A stretch of 64,000 bases of DNA from Paludibaculum fermentans_A (GTDB taxonomy: Bacteria; Acidobacteriota; Terriglobia; Bryobacterales; Bryobacteraceae). Numbering within the stretch: position 1 is the stretch's first letter; each line of letters starts with the position of its first letter. This document shows, piece after piece, positions 36,038 through 43,877 of the stretch. The DNA lies in NCBI RefSeq assembly GCF_051172195.1, contig NZ_JBPJAQ010000001.1, forward strand, positions 2,170,001 to 2,234,000. The letters are read 5' to 3'. The position numbers and the translations under genes are program-made. The notes under the pieces were generated by a model, which had not been told where the DNA came from, made no database searches, and saw nothing but the letters and a program-made list of their open reading frames with translations.

Positions 36038-36051
36038 GGCCCCTGATGTGC
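36038..36051 (+). promoter_or_regulatory. Sigma-54-like -24/-12 element upstream of the PRC-barrel gene
   Basis: TTGGCCCCTGATGTGCACT has TGGC-N8-TGC with GG-N10-GC spacing. The leader to the chosen ATG at 36187 would be about 124 bases, longer than for the other sites, so this one is less certain. Confidence 0.35.
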
Positions 36052-36186
36052 ACTCAATGTCATTGAGCCGGACGCGATAGCCGAGAAGCGCCCGTGGCGA
36101 TTGGCACGGAAGCGTCGGGAGTTGCCGGTGAGCGGTTCGCGGCCGTTCCAGCGTTCGTCACAACAAGCCCCGGGAGGGGTACATCG

Positions 36187-36987
36187 ATGCTCATGAACAC
36201 GAAGAGTCTGAAGGGCCTGGTTGTCCGGGCCAGCGACGGGGAACTGGGTACCGTCGAGAAGCTCTATTTTGATGACGACACGTGGGGCATCCGGTACCTC
36301 ACGGTGGCAACGGGCGGCTGGCTGGGCGGGAGAGAGGTACTCATTTCCCCGATCTCGATTACGGCCGCGGACTGGCAGGCGCAGCGACTGGATGTAGTGC
36401 TGACGATGAAGCAGGTGGAGGACAGTCCGGCTATCGATACACACGAGCCGGTTTCGAGGCAGCACGAGGCGGCTTATCTTGGCTATTACGGGTATCCGGA
36501 CTATTGGGGCGGCCCTCACCTCTGGGGCCCCTCCTTCTATCCGGCCGGCCTGGCGCTGCCGACGGGTGCTGCCATCCAGGCGGTGGCGGAGCGGATCAGC
36601 AAGGAGCCGATGGATTCGCACCTGCGCTGTACCGAGGCGCTGGAAGGGTACACCATCGATGCGGTGGATGGCGGCATCGGCCACGTCGCCGGCTTTGTAT
36701 TCGACGATTACGCCTGGGCGATCCGCTATGTCGAGGTGGCAACCCGGCTGTGGTTACCGGGCAAGAAAGTGCTCTTCTCGCCGGGCTGGGTGCAGCGTGT
36801 CAGTTGGCCGGAGTCGAAGTTCGTGGTCGGCCTAACCAAGGAGACTATTCAGGAAGCTCCCGCGTATGTGGAGTCGATGCCGGTCACCCGGGAGTATGAG
36901 AATCAGCTCTACATTCACTACGGGCGGCCGCCGTACTGGCTGTTCGAAGGGGACCACCGGCCCGCCTTCTCGTACGACAACGTTTGA
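36187..36987 (+). CDS. PRC-barrel domain protein (two tandem domains)
   Basis: A 266-residue protein with two PRC-barrel domains. The first begins TKSLKGLVVRASDGELGTVE and contains DDDTWGIRYLTVATGGWLGG; the second (about residues 150-230) repeats the pattern with TIDAVDGGIGHVAGFVFDDY and AWAIRYVEVATRLWLPGKKV. PRC-barrels occur in RimM, photosynthetic reaction centres and many stress-associated proteins. The ATG at 36187 is preferred because GGGAGGGG lies seven bases upstream; a GTG at 36094 adds 31 residues with no family resemblance. No membrane segment was seen. A role in stress adaptation is inferred from context. Confidence 0.87.
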   Translation: MLMNTKSLKGLVVRASDGELGTVEKLYFDDDTWGIRYLTVATGGWLGGREVLISPISITAADWQAQRLDVVLTMKQVEDSPAIDTHEPVSRQHEAAYLGYYGYPDYWGGPHLWGPSFYPAGLALPTGAAIQAVAERISKEPMDSHLRCTEALEGYTIDAVDGGIGHVAGFVFDDYAWAIRYVEVATRLWLPGKKVLFSPGWVQRVSWPESKFVVGLTKETIQEAPAYVESMPVTREYENQLYIHYGRPPYWLFEGDHRPAFSYDNV

Positions 36988-37197
36988 ATTGGGGTGGCGA
37001 GTGCTTGCACGCCCTTGCACGAGGCCAGGCCGGACAAACCGCGGCCGGCCTCGTCTGCCGCGCAGTTCGTACCCGGCTGGCAATGGATGGCGCTTACGGT
37101 GGGATTCAGGATGATTTTGGAGAGGGGAGGGCCGGGCAGGGCTTCCTGATGCAGGGGATCGCGTGGTTGGGCATCGAAGGATGAAAGAGCGTGGCGA

Positions 37198-37232
37198 CCG
37201 GAGCCCGGCAGTCCTGCACCGCCGGGCTCCGG
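37198..37232 (-). terminator. Strong stem-loop after the glycine-zipper stress gene
   Basis: A perfect 12-base inverted repeat, CCGGAGCCCGGC / GCCGGGCTCCGG, with an 11-base loop starts eight bases beyond the stop codon. The downstream minus-strand sequence is only moderately T-rich (CTCTTTC), so termination may be partial. Confidence 0.6.
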
Positions 37233-37239
37233 ATGGGGT

Positions 37240-37800
37240 TTAAAGTTGGGCCGCTGCCGCGCGGGCTTCCTTATAGTCCGCACTGGCTTCTCCAGTGGAG
37301 GAGATGTCCTGGGCACCTGACTGCTTCAGCAGATCGCGCGCCCGCGCGATCTCGTCGGACGAATCGCAATGGACGGACAGGAGGACGCCGCCGGACCGGA
37401 TATGGCCTTCGTAGCGCTTCGCTTCATACTCCGGAATGCCCATGCCAACGAGGGCTCCGATGAAGCCTCCGACCGCTCCACCGGCTCCCAGGCCGGCGAG
37501 TGCGCTGAGAATTGGTCCGGCGGCGATGAGCGGCCCGACCCCTGGGATGGCGAGTGCGCCGAAGCCGGCGAGTAAGCCCAGCACGCCACCGATGGCTCCG
37601 CCGGTGGCGACACCGGCCGTGGTGCCTTCCGGAGCCTTTGTGTTCTTCTCATGCGCAAAGTCTTTGGTGCCTTGATTGTCGGGGAGCAGGACTGAGATGT
37701 CGTCGTTGGTGAAGCCGCCCTTCAGCAACCGGTCCACACTCTGTTCGGCTTGAACTCTGGACTGGAAAATACCAAACACTGCGGTCATCTTACTTGCCAT
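37240..37800 (-). CDS. Glycine-zipper general stress protein (YflT/17M-like)
   Basis: A 186-residue protein. The N-terminal domain TAVFGIFQSRVQAEQSVDRL followed by LLKGGFTNDDISVLLPD matches the general stress protein 17M/YflT fold. It is followed by a long Gly/Ala-rich hydrophobic stretch (GGAIGGVLGLLAGFGALAIP, then GAGGAVGGFIGALVGMGI) of glycine-zipper type, likely membrane-inserting. A C-terminal part follows: EYEAKRYEGHIRSGGVLLSV. Such proteins are abundant in Acidobacteriota stress clusters; activity is unknown. AAGGA six bases upstream supports the ATG at 37800; the upstream open frame is unrelated. Confidence 0.83.
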   Translation of the reverse strand: MASKMTAVFGIFQSRVQAEQSVDRLLKGGFTNDDISVLLPDNQGTKDFAHEKNTKAPEGTTAGVATGGAIGGVLGLLAGFGALAIPGVGPLIAAGPILSALAGLGAGGAVGGFIGALVGMGIPEYEAKRYEGHIRSGGVLLSVHCDSSDEIARARDLLKQSGAQDISSTGEASADYKEARAAAAQL

Positions 37801-38710
37801 GATTTTGTCCTTTTCTGCAACTTGGAATGAAGCCGTGGATACTGCGTTCGTCGAGGCCGCGGTGTCAGCTGCACTGCTAACCGGATGGGGCCATTTTGAA
37901 TGTTCACGGGGAGCGTGGAGGGTATTGGATTGATCTTCCGCGGCACTGCAGAGCCCCATGAATGCCGTCGATGGGGAATGGGCTTGTTGCCAGGCAGGCT
38001 CCGATCCTTGGCGTGCGTCCGCCGCAGTTTGCCGGATTGTTGATGGGTCAAACTGCCGCTATGGATCCAAGGCTGGTGTTGACTGCGATTGCCTGGACGG
38101 AAAACCGTGCCGCTGGTGTGCGCGGCCGGGCCTTGGGGGCTCCCTTCCAAGGGTGTGCCCGGACAGAGGGACAGCCACATAGCCGCTGCGATCGCGGTTA
38201 CTCCCGAGAACTGGAAGAGAGCCATGCACCTTCCAAGTGCACGCCGGGGTCCAGGGATTCGGGGGGCGAGTCCCCTCTTCGATCCGAGGAGGGCACAGGG
38301 AGCGAATGGGCGGTGATTGTGTGCCACCAGGCTGGGCACCGGGACTTCCTCTCCAGCCGTAAGCCGCCGAGCGCGGCGCACATGAGTGACACTGTCGCGC
38401 CCGCTGTCCGCGGGACAGGGCAATTGAACACAGTGCGTCCCGTTCCACGCAGCATGGCAACCTGAGCGATTTGAGGTGGAAGCGGGGGCGGCAGCCGTGT
38501 GAAGTCGCCGGGTGGTGCAGCCTTGGGTGATCGCGCGGGGTGATCGCGCGCGGTCACCTGACCACATATTGCCGACGATCCCGGCCGTTCAGTGATCTGC
38601 CCACCCTGGCGAGGCTGGCCTTCCAGGATGAAAACATCGGAGCGATGGGGATTCCCGGAGATTGAAAGCAGGGTGGAGGCAATGGCGCCCGGCGTGCGGC
38701 GTGGTTCCGT
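37801..38710. other. Long intergenic region, no gene recognised
   Basis: This 910-base gap has overlapping frames on both strands, none with homologue-like composition or a good ribosome binding site. It contains two copies of TGATCGCGCG (38528-38537 and 38541-38550) directly before the GGTCACCTGACC motif, which suggests a regulatory patch ahead of the DUF2934 gene. Confidence 0.4.
38552..38563. promoter_or_regulatory. Palindromic motif GGTCACCTGACC
   Basis: Arms GGTCA/TGACC separated by two bases, flanked by ACATATT. It lies 148 bases upstream of the DUF2934 ATG, an enhancer-like distance. Related sites are at 32859 and 43431. Confidence 0.35.
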
Positions 38711-39052
38711 ATGAACGAAGCCAGACAGATTGCCCAGGAGCGGAGGAACCATGCCTCGCAAGCGCACCTTAACGGCACGGAGCATCATGGGAGCGGGGAC
38801 CACCTGAGCGGACATGAGAGTTCCCGGCAAGCGCTGGAGCACGTCAACCCGACCTACCTGCAGGCGCAGGCGGAGAATCAGAAAACGTGGGGCGAGCCAG
38901 GATTGTACGAGGGCACTCCGGAGCCAAAAGAAGAAGAGATCGCTGCCTACGCTTATGAGCTTTGGCAGTTGAGATCGTGCCAGGAGGGATCGCCGGATAA
39001 AGACTGGTACTGCGCCGTGGAGGTTCTGCGGGCGCGGACTCGAGCTCATTAG
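38711..39052 (+). CDS. DUF2934-domain protein
   Basis: A 113-residue hydrophilic protein. The C-terminal third, EEEIAAYAYELWQLRSCQEG followed by SPDKDWYCAVEVLRA, is the DUF2934 pattern (IAxxAYxLW ... DW..AE), a short helical domain common in Acidobacteriota and Proteobacteria. The N-terminal part is rich in His, Asn and Gln (NHASQAHLNGTEHHGSGDHL). The ATG lacks a clear ribosome binding site, so the start is uncertain. It sits inside the stress island; function unknown. Confidence 0.72.
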   Translation: MNEARQIAQERRNHASQAHLNGTEHHGSGDHLSGHESSRQALEHVNPTYLQAQAENQKTWGEPGLYEGTPEPKEEEIAAYAYELWQLRSCQEGSPDKDWYCAVEVLRARTRAH

Positions 39053-39341
39053 CCGAGTGAGGAGCAAGCCGCGGAGCGCAGTGGTGCGGGTTTGACCCGG
39101 AACCCCGCTGGCATCCGGCTGCCCAGGATGCAAATTGCCCTGCCCTGGGCCGCGGTCGCAGCCCGCCACTGCGAGCCGCGGGTCCAGAGGCCACCGTGTG
39201 ATTCTATTGCGCTGGCCTTCCCGTGCGTCGACGAGAGGGTGACGCCAGCGGCTGGATGATAGGATCGGTTTTGCGCGCCCCAGGGTGAGGGATCCCCCGG
39301 GAGAGCGGCGGCGGCTTCTTTCGGGAAAGGCGATCAGCGGA

Positions 39342-40835
39342 ATGCATGAGAGTGGATTCGATCTGCTGGCGGCAGCAAACCAGGAGATGGTTGACGAGGG
39401 ATTCGACCCCAATTTCCCTGAAGGCACCAAAGAGCAGCTGGCCTCGCTGCGGGCGCGTGCAGAGCCAACCCGCGAGAGCGGCGTGCGCGATTTGCGCGAG
39501 CTGATGTGGTCGTCCATCGACAACGACACCTCCCGCGATCTGGATCAACTTGAAGTGGCCGAACGGGTGAGCGGCGGAATCCGGTTGTTGATTGCCATCG
39601 CGGACGTCGATTCCGCGGTAAGCGTCGATTCGCCCATTGACCGGCATGCAGCGGCCCAAACGACATCGGTCTATACGGGTATCAAGACATTCCCGATGCT
39701 GCCGGAAGAACTGTCGACGGACTTGACATCCCTGAATGAGGCGGAAGACCGGTTGGCGGTGGTTGTGGAGATGGTGGTGGCTGGCGATGGCTCGATTGCG
39801 AGCAGTGCCGTCTACCGTGCGTTGGTCCGGAACCACGTGCAATTGACATATAACGCGGTGGGCCCCTGGCTGGAAGGTGCAGCGGCGGCGCCTTCGCGGG
39901 TCACGGCGGCGGCGGGCCTGGATGCCCAGCTCAAACTTCAGGATGAAGCAGCCCAGTTGCTGGCGGGCGAACGCCGCCGGCTGGGGGCAATGAGCATCGA
40001 CCGCATCGAGGTGGAGGCGGTTCTATCCGGCGGGCGGCTGGACGGGATCCATTCGAGAGGAAAGAACCGGGCGACGGCCCTGATCGAGACGTTCATGATT
40101 GCGGCCAATGGAGTGATGGCGAATACGCTGCGGGCCGCCGGCGTGCCGTCCCTGCGGCGCGTGGTGCATATTCCGAAGCGCTGGCCGCGGATTGTGGAGC
40201 TCGCAGCGCGCTACGGCGAAGTGTTGCCGGAGACGGCCGACTCGGGCGCCCTGAATTCGTTTCTTGAGCGCAGGAAGGCCGCTGACAAGGTTCACTTCGA
40301 GGATCTGTCACTGGCGGTGGTCAAGTTGATGGGCTCTGGAGAGTATGCGTTTGCGCGGCCCGGCGACGCGAACCACGGCCACTTCGCACTTTCCGCGCAC
40401 GACTACACGCATTCCACCGCACCCAACCGGCGGTTCGCCGACCTGGTGACCCAGCGGCTGGTCAAGCATGTGCTTGTCCAGGAGCCGACGCCGTATACAG
40501 ACGAGCAACTGGAAGAGATCGCGCGAAACTGCACGCTCAGGGAGAATGCGGCCCGCAAGGTGGAGCGCGTGATGAACAAGCGAATCGCCGCCGTGGCGCT
40601 GGAGCACCGGATTGGGGCGATTTTCACGGCCATCGTGACGGGTGTCACGCCGAAAGGCGTCTTTGTGCGCGCGTTGAATCCGCCGGTGGAGGGGCTGCTC
40701 GTGCAAGGGCAGAAGGGTGTGGATGTGGGCGACCAGCTGAAGGTGAAGTTAGTGGGGACGGACCCGCGGATGGGGCATATCGATTTCGCGGTGGAGGGCT
40801 TGATGGAGCGTGCGCCAGAGGCCGGAGAGCGATGA
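39342..40835 (+). CDS. RNB-domain ribonuclease (RNase II/R family, compact)
   Basis: A 497-residue exoribonuclease-type protein with an RNB catalytic domain and a C-terminal S1-like domain (IGAIFTAIVTGVTPKGVFVR) but no N-terminal cold-shock domains. The active-site segment reads SIDNDTSRDLDQLEV; Asp residues equivalent to E. coli RNase II D201, D207 and D209 are present, while D210 is Gln. Other signatures are IADVDSAVSVDS, FPMLPEELSTDLTSLNEAED, and FALSAHDYTHSTAPNRRFADL, the latter including the substrate-clamping region. The ATG at 39342 is chosen by position; 19 more codons are open upstream without similarity. Its gene converges on the alpha/beta hydrolase. Confidence 0.85.
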   Translation: MHESGFDLLAAANQEMVDEGFDPNFPEGTKEQLASLRARAEPTRESGVRDLRELMWSSIDNDTSRDLDQLEVAERVSGGIRLLIAIADVDSAVSVDSPIDRHAAAQTTSVYTGIKTFPMLPEELSTDLTSLNEAEDRLAVVVEMVVAGDGSIASSAVYRALVRNHVQLTYNAVGPWLEGAAAAPSRVTAAAGLDAQLKLQDEAAQLLAGERRRLGAMSIDRIEVEAVLSGGRLDGIHSRGKNRATALIETFMIAANGVMANTLRAAGVPSLRRVVHIPKRWPRIVELAARYGEVLPETADSGALNSFLERRKAADKVHFEDLSLAVVKLMGSGEYAFARPGDANHGHFALSAHDYTHSTAPNRRFADLVTQRLVKHVLVQEPTPYTDEQLEEIARNCTLRENAARKVERVMNKRIAAVALEHRIGAIFTAIVTGVTPKGVFVRALNPPVEGLLVQGQKGVDVGDQLKVKLVGTDPRMGHIDFAVEGLMERAPEAGER

Positions 40836-40868
40836 AAAAGGGGGATGCCGGACTGCTTCGGCATCCCC
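40835..40868 (-). terminator. Rho-independent terminator of the alpha/beta-hydrolase gene
   Basis: GGGGATGCCG / CGGCATCCCC forms a perfect 10-base stem with an eight-base loop (40841-40868). On the minus strand a TTTTT tract follows (40839-40835). It lies 27 bases after the hydrolase stop and overlaps the last base of the convergent RNB gene. Confidence 0.85.
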
Positions 40869-40894
40869 GGGGAGCGCGGTAGGTTTACCCGCTG

Positions 40895-41776
40895 TCAGGC
40901 CGTTGTCCCGGTCTTGGATGGAACGGCTGAACCCGTCCCGGAGTCTCCTCCGAGGAAGTTGATCAGTTCGCGGTTGACTTCGTCCGCGTGAGTCCAGGTG
41001 ATGCAATGCGGCCCGTCCTTCACTACAACCAGATGGGCGCCTTTGATCAGCTTGGCGGTTCGCAGGCCCGAGGCTTCGAGGGGTACGATGCGATCGGCAT
41101 CACCATGCAGGACGAGGGTGGGGACGTCGATGCGCGCAAGATCGCCGCGGAAGTCCTCGTGCCAGGTAGCCACGCACGCGAGGCAGGCGGTGGCGGAAGC
41201 GCCGGCCGCTACATTCCAACTGGCTTGGATGGTCTGTTCGCTGACGCGCTTGCCCAACAGAAGATCGGCATTGTAGAAGTTCTTGAAGAACGAGGCGAAG
41301 AAGCCGTAGCGGTCGGCCACGATCTCCTTCTGGATTGCGCCAAAGACAGTGCCGTCCACGCCTTCCGGATTGTCGGCGGCCTTGAGAAGGTAAGGCGGCA
41401 CGGCTGAGATGAACACAGCTTTGCTCACCTCAGTGGAGCCGTAGACGCCGAGGTAGCGGGCGACTTCTCCTCCGCCCATGGAGAATCCGGCGAGCACGAA
41501 ATCACGCAGTTCCAACTGGGTGACAACTTCGCGGAGGTCCTGGGCGAAGGTGTTGTAGTTGTAGCCGGCGGCGGGTTGGCTGGACTTGCCGAACCCGCGG
41601 CGGTCGTAGGTGATCACGCGGTATCCGGTGGCTATGAGTGCGGCCGTCTGCCTCTCCCAGGAGGCGCCGCTGAGTGGATAACCGTGGATGAGGACAACCG
41701 GTTGACCGGCGCCATGGTCCTCATAGTAGAGGTTGATGTTGCCGGAGTTCTCCCGGCCAACCGTAATATAGGGCAT
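40895..41776 (-). CDS. Alpha/beta hydrolase (non-heme chloroperoxidase-like)
   Basis: A 293-residue enzyme of the alpha/beta-hydrolase fold. The oxyanion region PVVLIHGYPLSG, the nucleophile elbow AGFSMGGGEVARYLG (Ser), the acid in VLHGDADRIVP (Asp) and the His in KDGPHCITWTH form the triad in the correct order. The DRRGFGKSSQP segment and overall similarity point to bacterial cofactor-free chloroperoxidases/esterases. Peroxidase activity of this group is often only in vitro; the physiological substrate is unknown. It lies 71 bases downstream of dps and is probably in the same transcript, ending at a strong terminator. Confidence 0.87.
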   Translation of the reverse strand: MPYITVGRENSGNINLYYEDHGAGQPVVLIHGYPLSGASWERQTAALIATGYRVITYDRRGFGKSSQPAAGYNYNTFAQDLREVVTQLELRDFVLAGFSMGGGEVARYLGVYGSTEVSKAVFISAVPPYLLKAADNPEGVDGTVFGAIQKEIVADRYGFFASFFKNFYNADLLLGKRVSEQTIQASWNVAAGASATACLACVATWHEDFRGDLARIDVPTLVLHGDADRIVPLEASGLRTAKLIKGAHLVVVKDGPHCITWTHADEVNRELINFLGGDSGTGSAVPSKTGTTA

Positions 41777-41847
41777 TTGAGCAACTCCTCTGGCTGTGGT
41801 GCTGGCCGCCTAGATGGCGAATCGTCCGTGATGGCGAGGCAAGGCGC

Positions 41848-42351
41848 CTAATACTGCACGTGGGCTTCGAGGAACCAAAGCTGTTTGTCCGCCACGCGGG
41901 AGATCTCGGTGAACAGATCGGCGGTCGAGCGATCGTGGTGTTCGTCGGACACGTCGATGGCTTTCCGAATGACGCTGGTGAAGATGGCGTAGCGGTCGAT
42001 GAGGGCGGCCAGGTGTCGTTGCCCTTCCACGGCGTCAACGGGATATTCGGGCAGGGTGGAATGAGCGGCGGCCATGCGACTGGTGCCGGCTGCTACTCCG
42101 CCTAACGCTGTGGCGCGTTCGGCGATTGAGTCGATGAAGGGGAAGATCTCGCCGGCCAACTGGTCGAACATCAAATGGAGTTGGAAGAAGTTGGGCCCCT
42201 TCACGCTCCAATGAGCCTGCTTGATCTGGGAGTAGAGGTCAGCGGTGTCGGCGAGACGTGCGTTGAGAAGCTCAACGAGATGCTCCCGCTCGGCATCCGG
42301 AACGTCCATGTGCGTTGGGAACGGCAGGGCGATGGTCTGGGTGGTTTGCAT
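41848..42351 (-). CDS. dps: Dps-family DNA-protection ferritin-like protein
   Basis: A 167-residue four-helix-bundle protein that assembles into 12-mers, oxidises ferrous iron with peroxide and protects DNA. The ferroxidase site between subunits is visible: QIKQAHWSVKGPNFFQLHLM (His, His) and FDQLAGEIFPFIDSIAERAT (Asp, Glu). ADKQLWFLEAHVQY is the usual C-terminus. AAAGG nine bases upstream supports the ATG at 42351; the frame extends 11 codons further. A sigma-54-like element lies just upstream. Downstream is the alpha/beta hydrolase gene. Confidence 0.93.
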   Translation of the reverse strand: MQTTQTIALPFPTHMDVPDAEREHLVELLNARLADTADLYSQIKQAHWSVKGPNFFQLHLMFDQLAGEIFPFIDSIAERATALGGVAAGTSRMAAAHSTLPEYPVDAVEGQRHLAALIDRYAIFTSVIRKAIDVSDEHHDRSTADLFTEISRVADKQLWFLEAHVQY

Positions 42352-42380
42352 GGTGTTATACCTTTCTTCGATCGTTAAGT

Positions 42381-42394
42381 GCACGGGGATGGCC
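42381..42394 (-). promoter_or_regulatory. Sigma-54-like -24/-12 element upstream of dps
   Basis: On the minus strand CGGCCATCCCCGTGCAC has GG-N10-GC spacing and the YGGC-N8-TGC pattern. The predicted start near 42369 leaves an 18-base leader containing the AAAGG ribosome binding site. Confidence 0.42.
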
Positions 42395-42465
42395 GAACCT
42401 ACAGAGTGCGGACCAGGCAGGGTGCGGCCCAGGCACTTGTTCGTCTTGTGAGCCAGGCGATCCAG

Positions 42466-42639
42466 CTACTTGGAAGGGTCTTTTCCTCGCGTGGATTGGA
42501 CGCCCTTGAGAATCGCCAGTCCCAGGAGGACCAAGCCGCCGACTGCGATCCAATGGGGCGCGATGTGCAATAGCACAGCGCCATAGATGAGGCCTCCAAT
42601 CATGATCAGGAAGCCCAGGAGATAGATCGCGAATGACAT
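42466..42639 (-). CDS. 57-residue two-helix membrane protein
   Basis: A small gene read directly from the sequence: MSFAIYLLGFLIMIGGLIYG, then AVLLHIAPHWIAVGGLVLLG, then LAILKGVQSTRGKDPSK. Two hydrophobic helices are separated by HIAPHW, with a basic C-terminal tail. AAGGA seven bases upstream supports the ATG at 42639. It lies between the BON lipoprotein gene and dps on the same strand and has coding features typical of Acidobacteriota small membrane proteins. Function unknown; the context suggests envelope stress. Confidence 0.75.
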   Translation of the reverse strand: MSFAIYLLGFLIMIGGLIYGAVLLHIAPHWIAVGGLVLLGLAILKGVQSTRGKDPSK

Positions 42640-42659
42640 GCCTTAGTCCTTTTCTCTGC

Positions 42660-42718
42660 CACCAGAGCAGCGTGGCGTGGTGTTAGTGGCGCGGTGTGCG
42701 GGGGAGGCTGCTCTGGTG
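42660..42718 (-). repeat. Long-loop stem (12-base perfect inverted repeat)
   Basis: CACCAGAGCAGC (42660-42671) and GCTGCTCTGGTG (42707-42718) pair perfectly around a 35-base loop in the gap between the BON gene and the small membrane protein gene. No T-tract follows; on the minus strand the next bases lead into the ribosome binding site of the small gene. It may tune readthrough or protect the upstream message. Confidence 0.6.
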
Positions 42719-42727
42719 AGCCAGCCG

Positions 42728-43276
42728 TTACATGGAGGAAGTTGCCTTCTGACCCTTGACCTGCAACTCGTTGACGACCTGCTGGACATTGAGAACCGCC
42801 GCGGCCAAATCCTGCGACTGCAGGCGCTTGGCCGGAGAATCGACTGTACCGCTGAGGGTGACGACGCGATTTTTGACGGAGATCTTCACATTGTCCTCGA
42901 GCTTGGCTTGGACGAGGGCTGCGTGCAGGTTACTCTCGATGCCTTTGTCGAGGTCAGAGTTGATTGTCTTGGCTTCGCTTTCGACGCCGGGCGGCAGGAC
43001 TGCGATCTCATTGGCCACGACCTGGGTGCCCGCGAGGGACTTGGCGAGGGCCTCGGCTTGGGCTTTATCGGTCTCCTGCGCCACGTGGCCGCCGAGGGTT
43101 ACTACGCCCTTGACCCGATCCTGTTTGACCGAGACGTCCTTATAGCCCGCTTTGTCGAGGGACGCGCGGACGCTATCAGAGACGTCTACGGCTTTGGTGG
43201 TTTCTGTGGAACAGCCTGCCATCGCGCCTGCGAGTGCCAGGGTGAGAATGAGTGAATACGAGCCGAGAGTCTTCAT
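42728..43276 (-). CDS. BON-domain lipoprotein (OsmY-like)
   Basis: A 182-residue exported protein with a lipoprotein signal (LILTLALAGAMAGC; Cys22). Two BON domains follow: DSVRASLDKAGYKDVSVKQD with VVTLGGHVAQETDKAQAEAL, and IESNLHAALVQAKLEDNVKI with VVTLSGTVDSPAKRLQSQDL. BON pairs bind phospholipid in OsmY/DolP-type envelope stress proteins. The protein is likely anchored in the periplasm. AAGGAA supports the ATG. A sigma-54-like promoter lies 42 bases upstream, with a GGTCAATTGACC site about 130 bases further up. Confidence 0.9.
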   Translation of the reverse strand: MKTLGSYSLILTLALAGAMAGCSTETTKAVDVSDSVRASLDKAGYKDVSVKQDRVKGVVTLGGHVAQETDKAQAEALAKSLAGTQVVANEIAVLPPGVESEAKTINSDLDKGIESNLHAALVQAKLEDNVKISVKNRVVTLSGTVDSPAKRLQSQDLAAAVLNVQQVVNELQVKGQKATSSM

Positions 43277-43317
43277 GGGTTTCCTTGGAATCCTGTGGAT
43301 TCAACTCTGTGGCAGAA

Positions 43318-43331
43318 GCACGCTCGTGGCC
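43318..43331 (-). promoter_or_regulatory. Sigma-54-like -24/-12 element upstream of the BON gene
   Basis: On the minus strand ACGGCCACGAGCGTGCTT has GG-N10-GC spacing, with GCT at the -12 end. The predicted start near 43306 gives a 30-base leader. The palindromic site at 43431 is about 125 bases upstream of that start, a typical enhancer distance. Confidence 0.5.
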
Positions 43332-43430
43332 GTCTCAGCTACAGACTGGCCGCGGACGGGTTTGCGCCGCATTTTCGGCAGTTGGAGGGGGTTGCTACGT
43401 GAGGAGATGCGAGCCCCAGTAACGATATGC

Positions 43431-43442
43431 GGTCAATTGACC
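43431..43442. promoter_or_regulatory. Perfect palindrome GGTCAATTGACC
   Basis: A 12-base perfect palindrome preceded by CGATATGC and followed by a further GGTCA at 43449-43453. It is the best copy of a motif also found at 32859 and 38552, and lies 155 bases upstream of the BON gene. Confidence 0.45.
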
Positions 43443-43639
43443 GGGAGCGGTCAGAGTGGGGGAGGGAGGCGGCTGATCGTGAACGGGCCAGCCAAATCAG
43501 CGGTGCCGGTGCGAGATGACGGAGGAAGAGCAGCGGGCGTGACCCGGTATCGAAGCGCAGTACCGGCCAGTAGCTTGGCGACTGTTTTTGCGCTCTGTGG
43601 CGGCCAGCCATAGGCCGTGCCGCCCGTGTCGCACAGAGC

Positions 43640-43877
43640 CTAGGGCTCGACAGTTGGCTTGAATTGAGCTCGAAGCTGCAGTGCACGGCGGGTGTCCGCA
43701 ATCTCTCTCACCAGGACGCCCTCCTCGGGCAAGTTCAACTTATACTCTCGAGCCAGCACCTGGTTATTCAGGTTTCCGAGTGCACAGTGCGCGACGGCAT
43801 CGTTCCGTTCCGAGCAGAGGACCAAGCCAACCGGCGGGTTCCCGCCGGGCAGGACCCAGTGTTCGCGGGCATAGTTC
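43640..43877 (-). pseudogene. C-terminal fragment of a DUF1016 (YhcG-type) nuclease gene
   Basis: This stretch encodes YAREHWVLPGGNPPVGLVLC, then AREYKLNLPEEGVLVREIAD and LRAQFKPTVEP, nearly identical to the C-terminal 80 residues of the DUF1016 protein at 49184-50281. DNA similarity continues about 20 bases past the stop (GTCGCACAGAGCCTA in both places) and stops abruptly at the 5' side. The N-terminal 280 codons are missing, so it is a remnant of a duplicated segment. The rest of 43443-44070 shows no gene. Confidence 0.85.

Noticed and set aside
36094..36186. Upstream GTG start for the PRC-barrel protein
   Set aside because: Adds 31 residues without family resemblance, while the ATG at 36187 has a strong ribosome binding site.
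38683..38697. TGGC-N8-TGC sigma-54-like element before DUF2934
   Set aside because: The predicted start would fall about two bases before the ATG, leaving no room for a ribosome site; kept out of the feature list.
38198..39529. 443-codon minus-strand open frame
   Set aside because: No family pattern, no ribosome site, and it covers the DUF2934 gene and a non-coding region.
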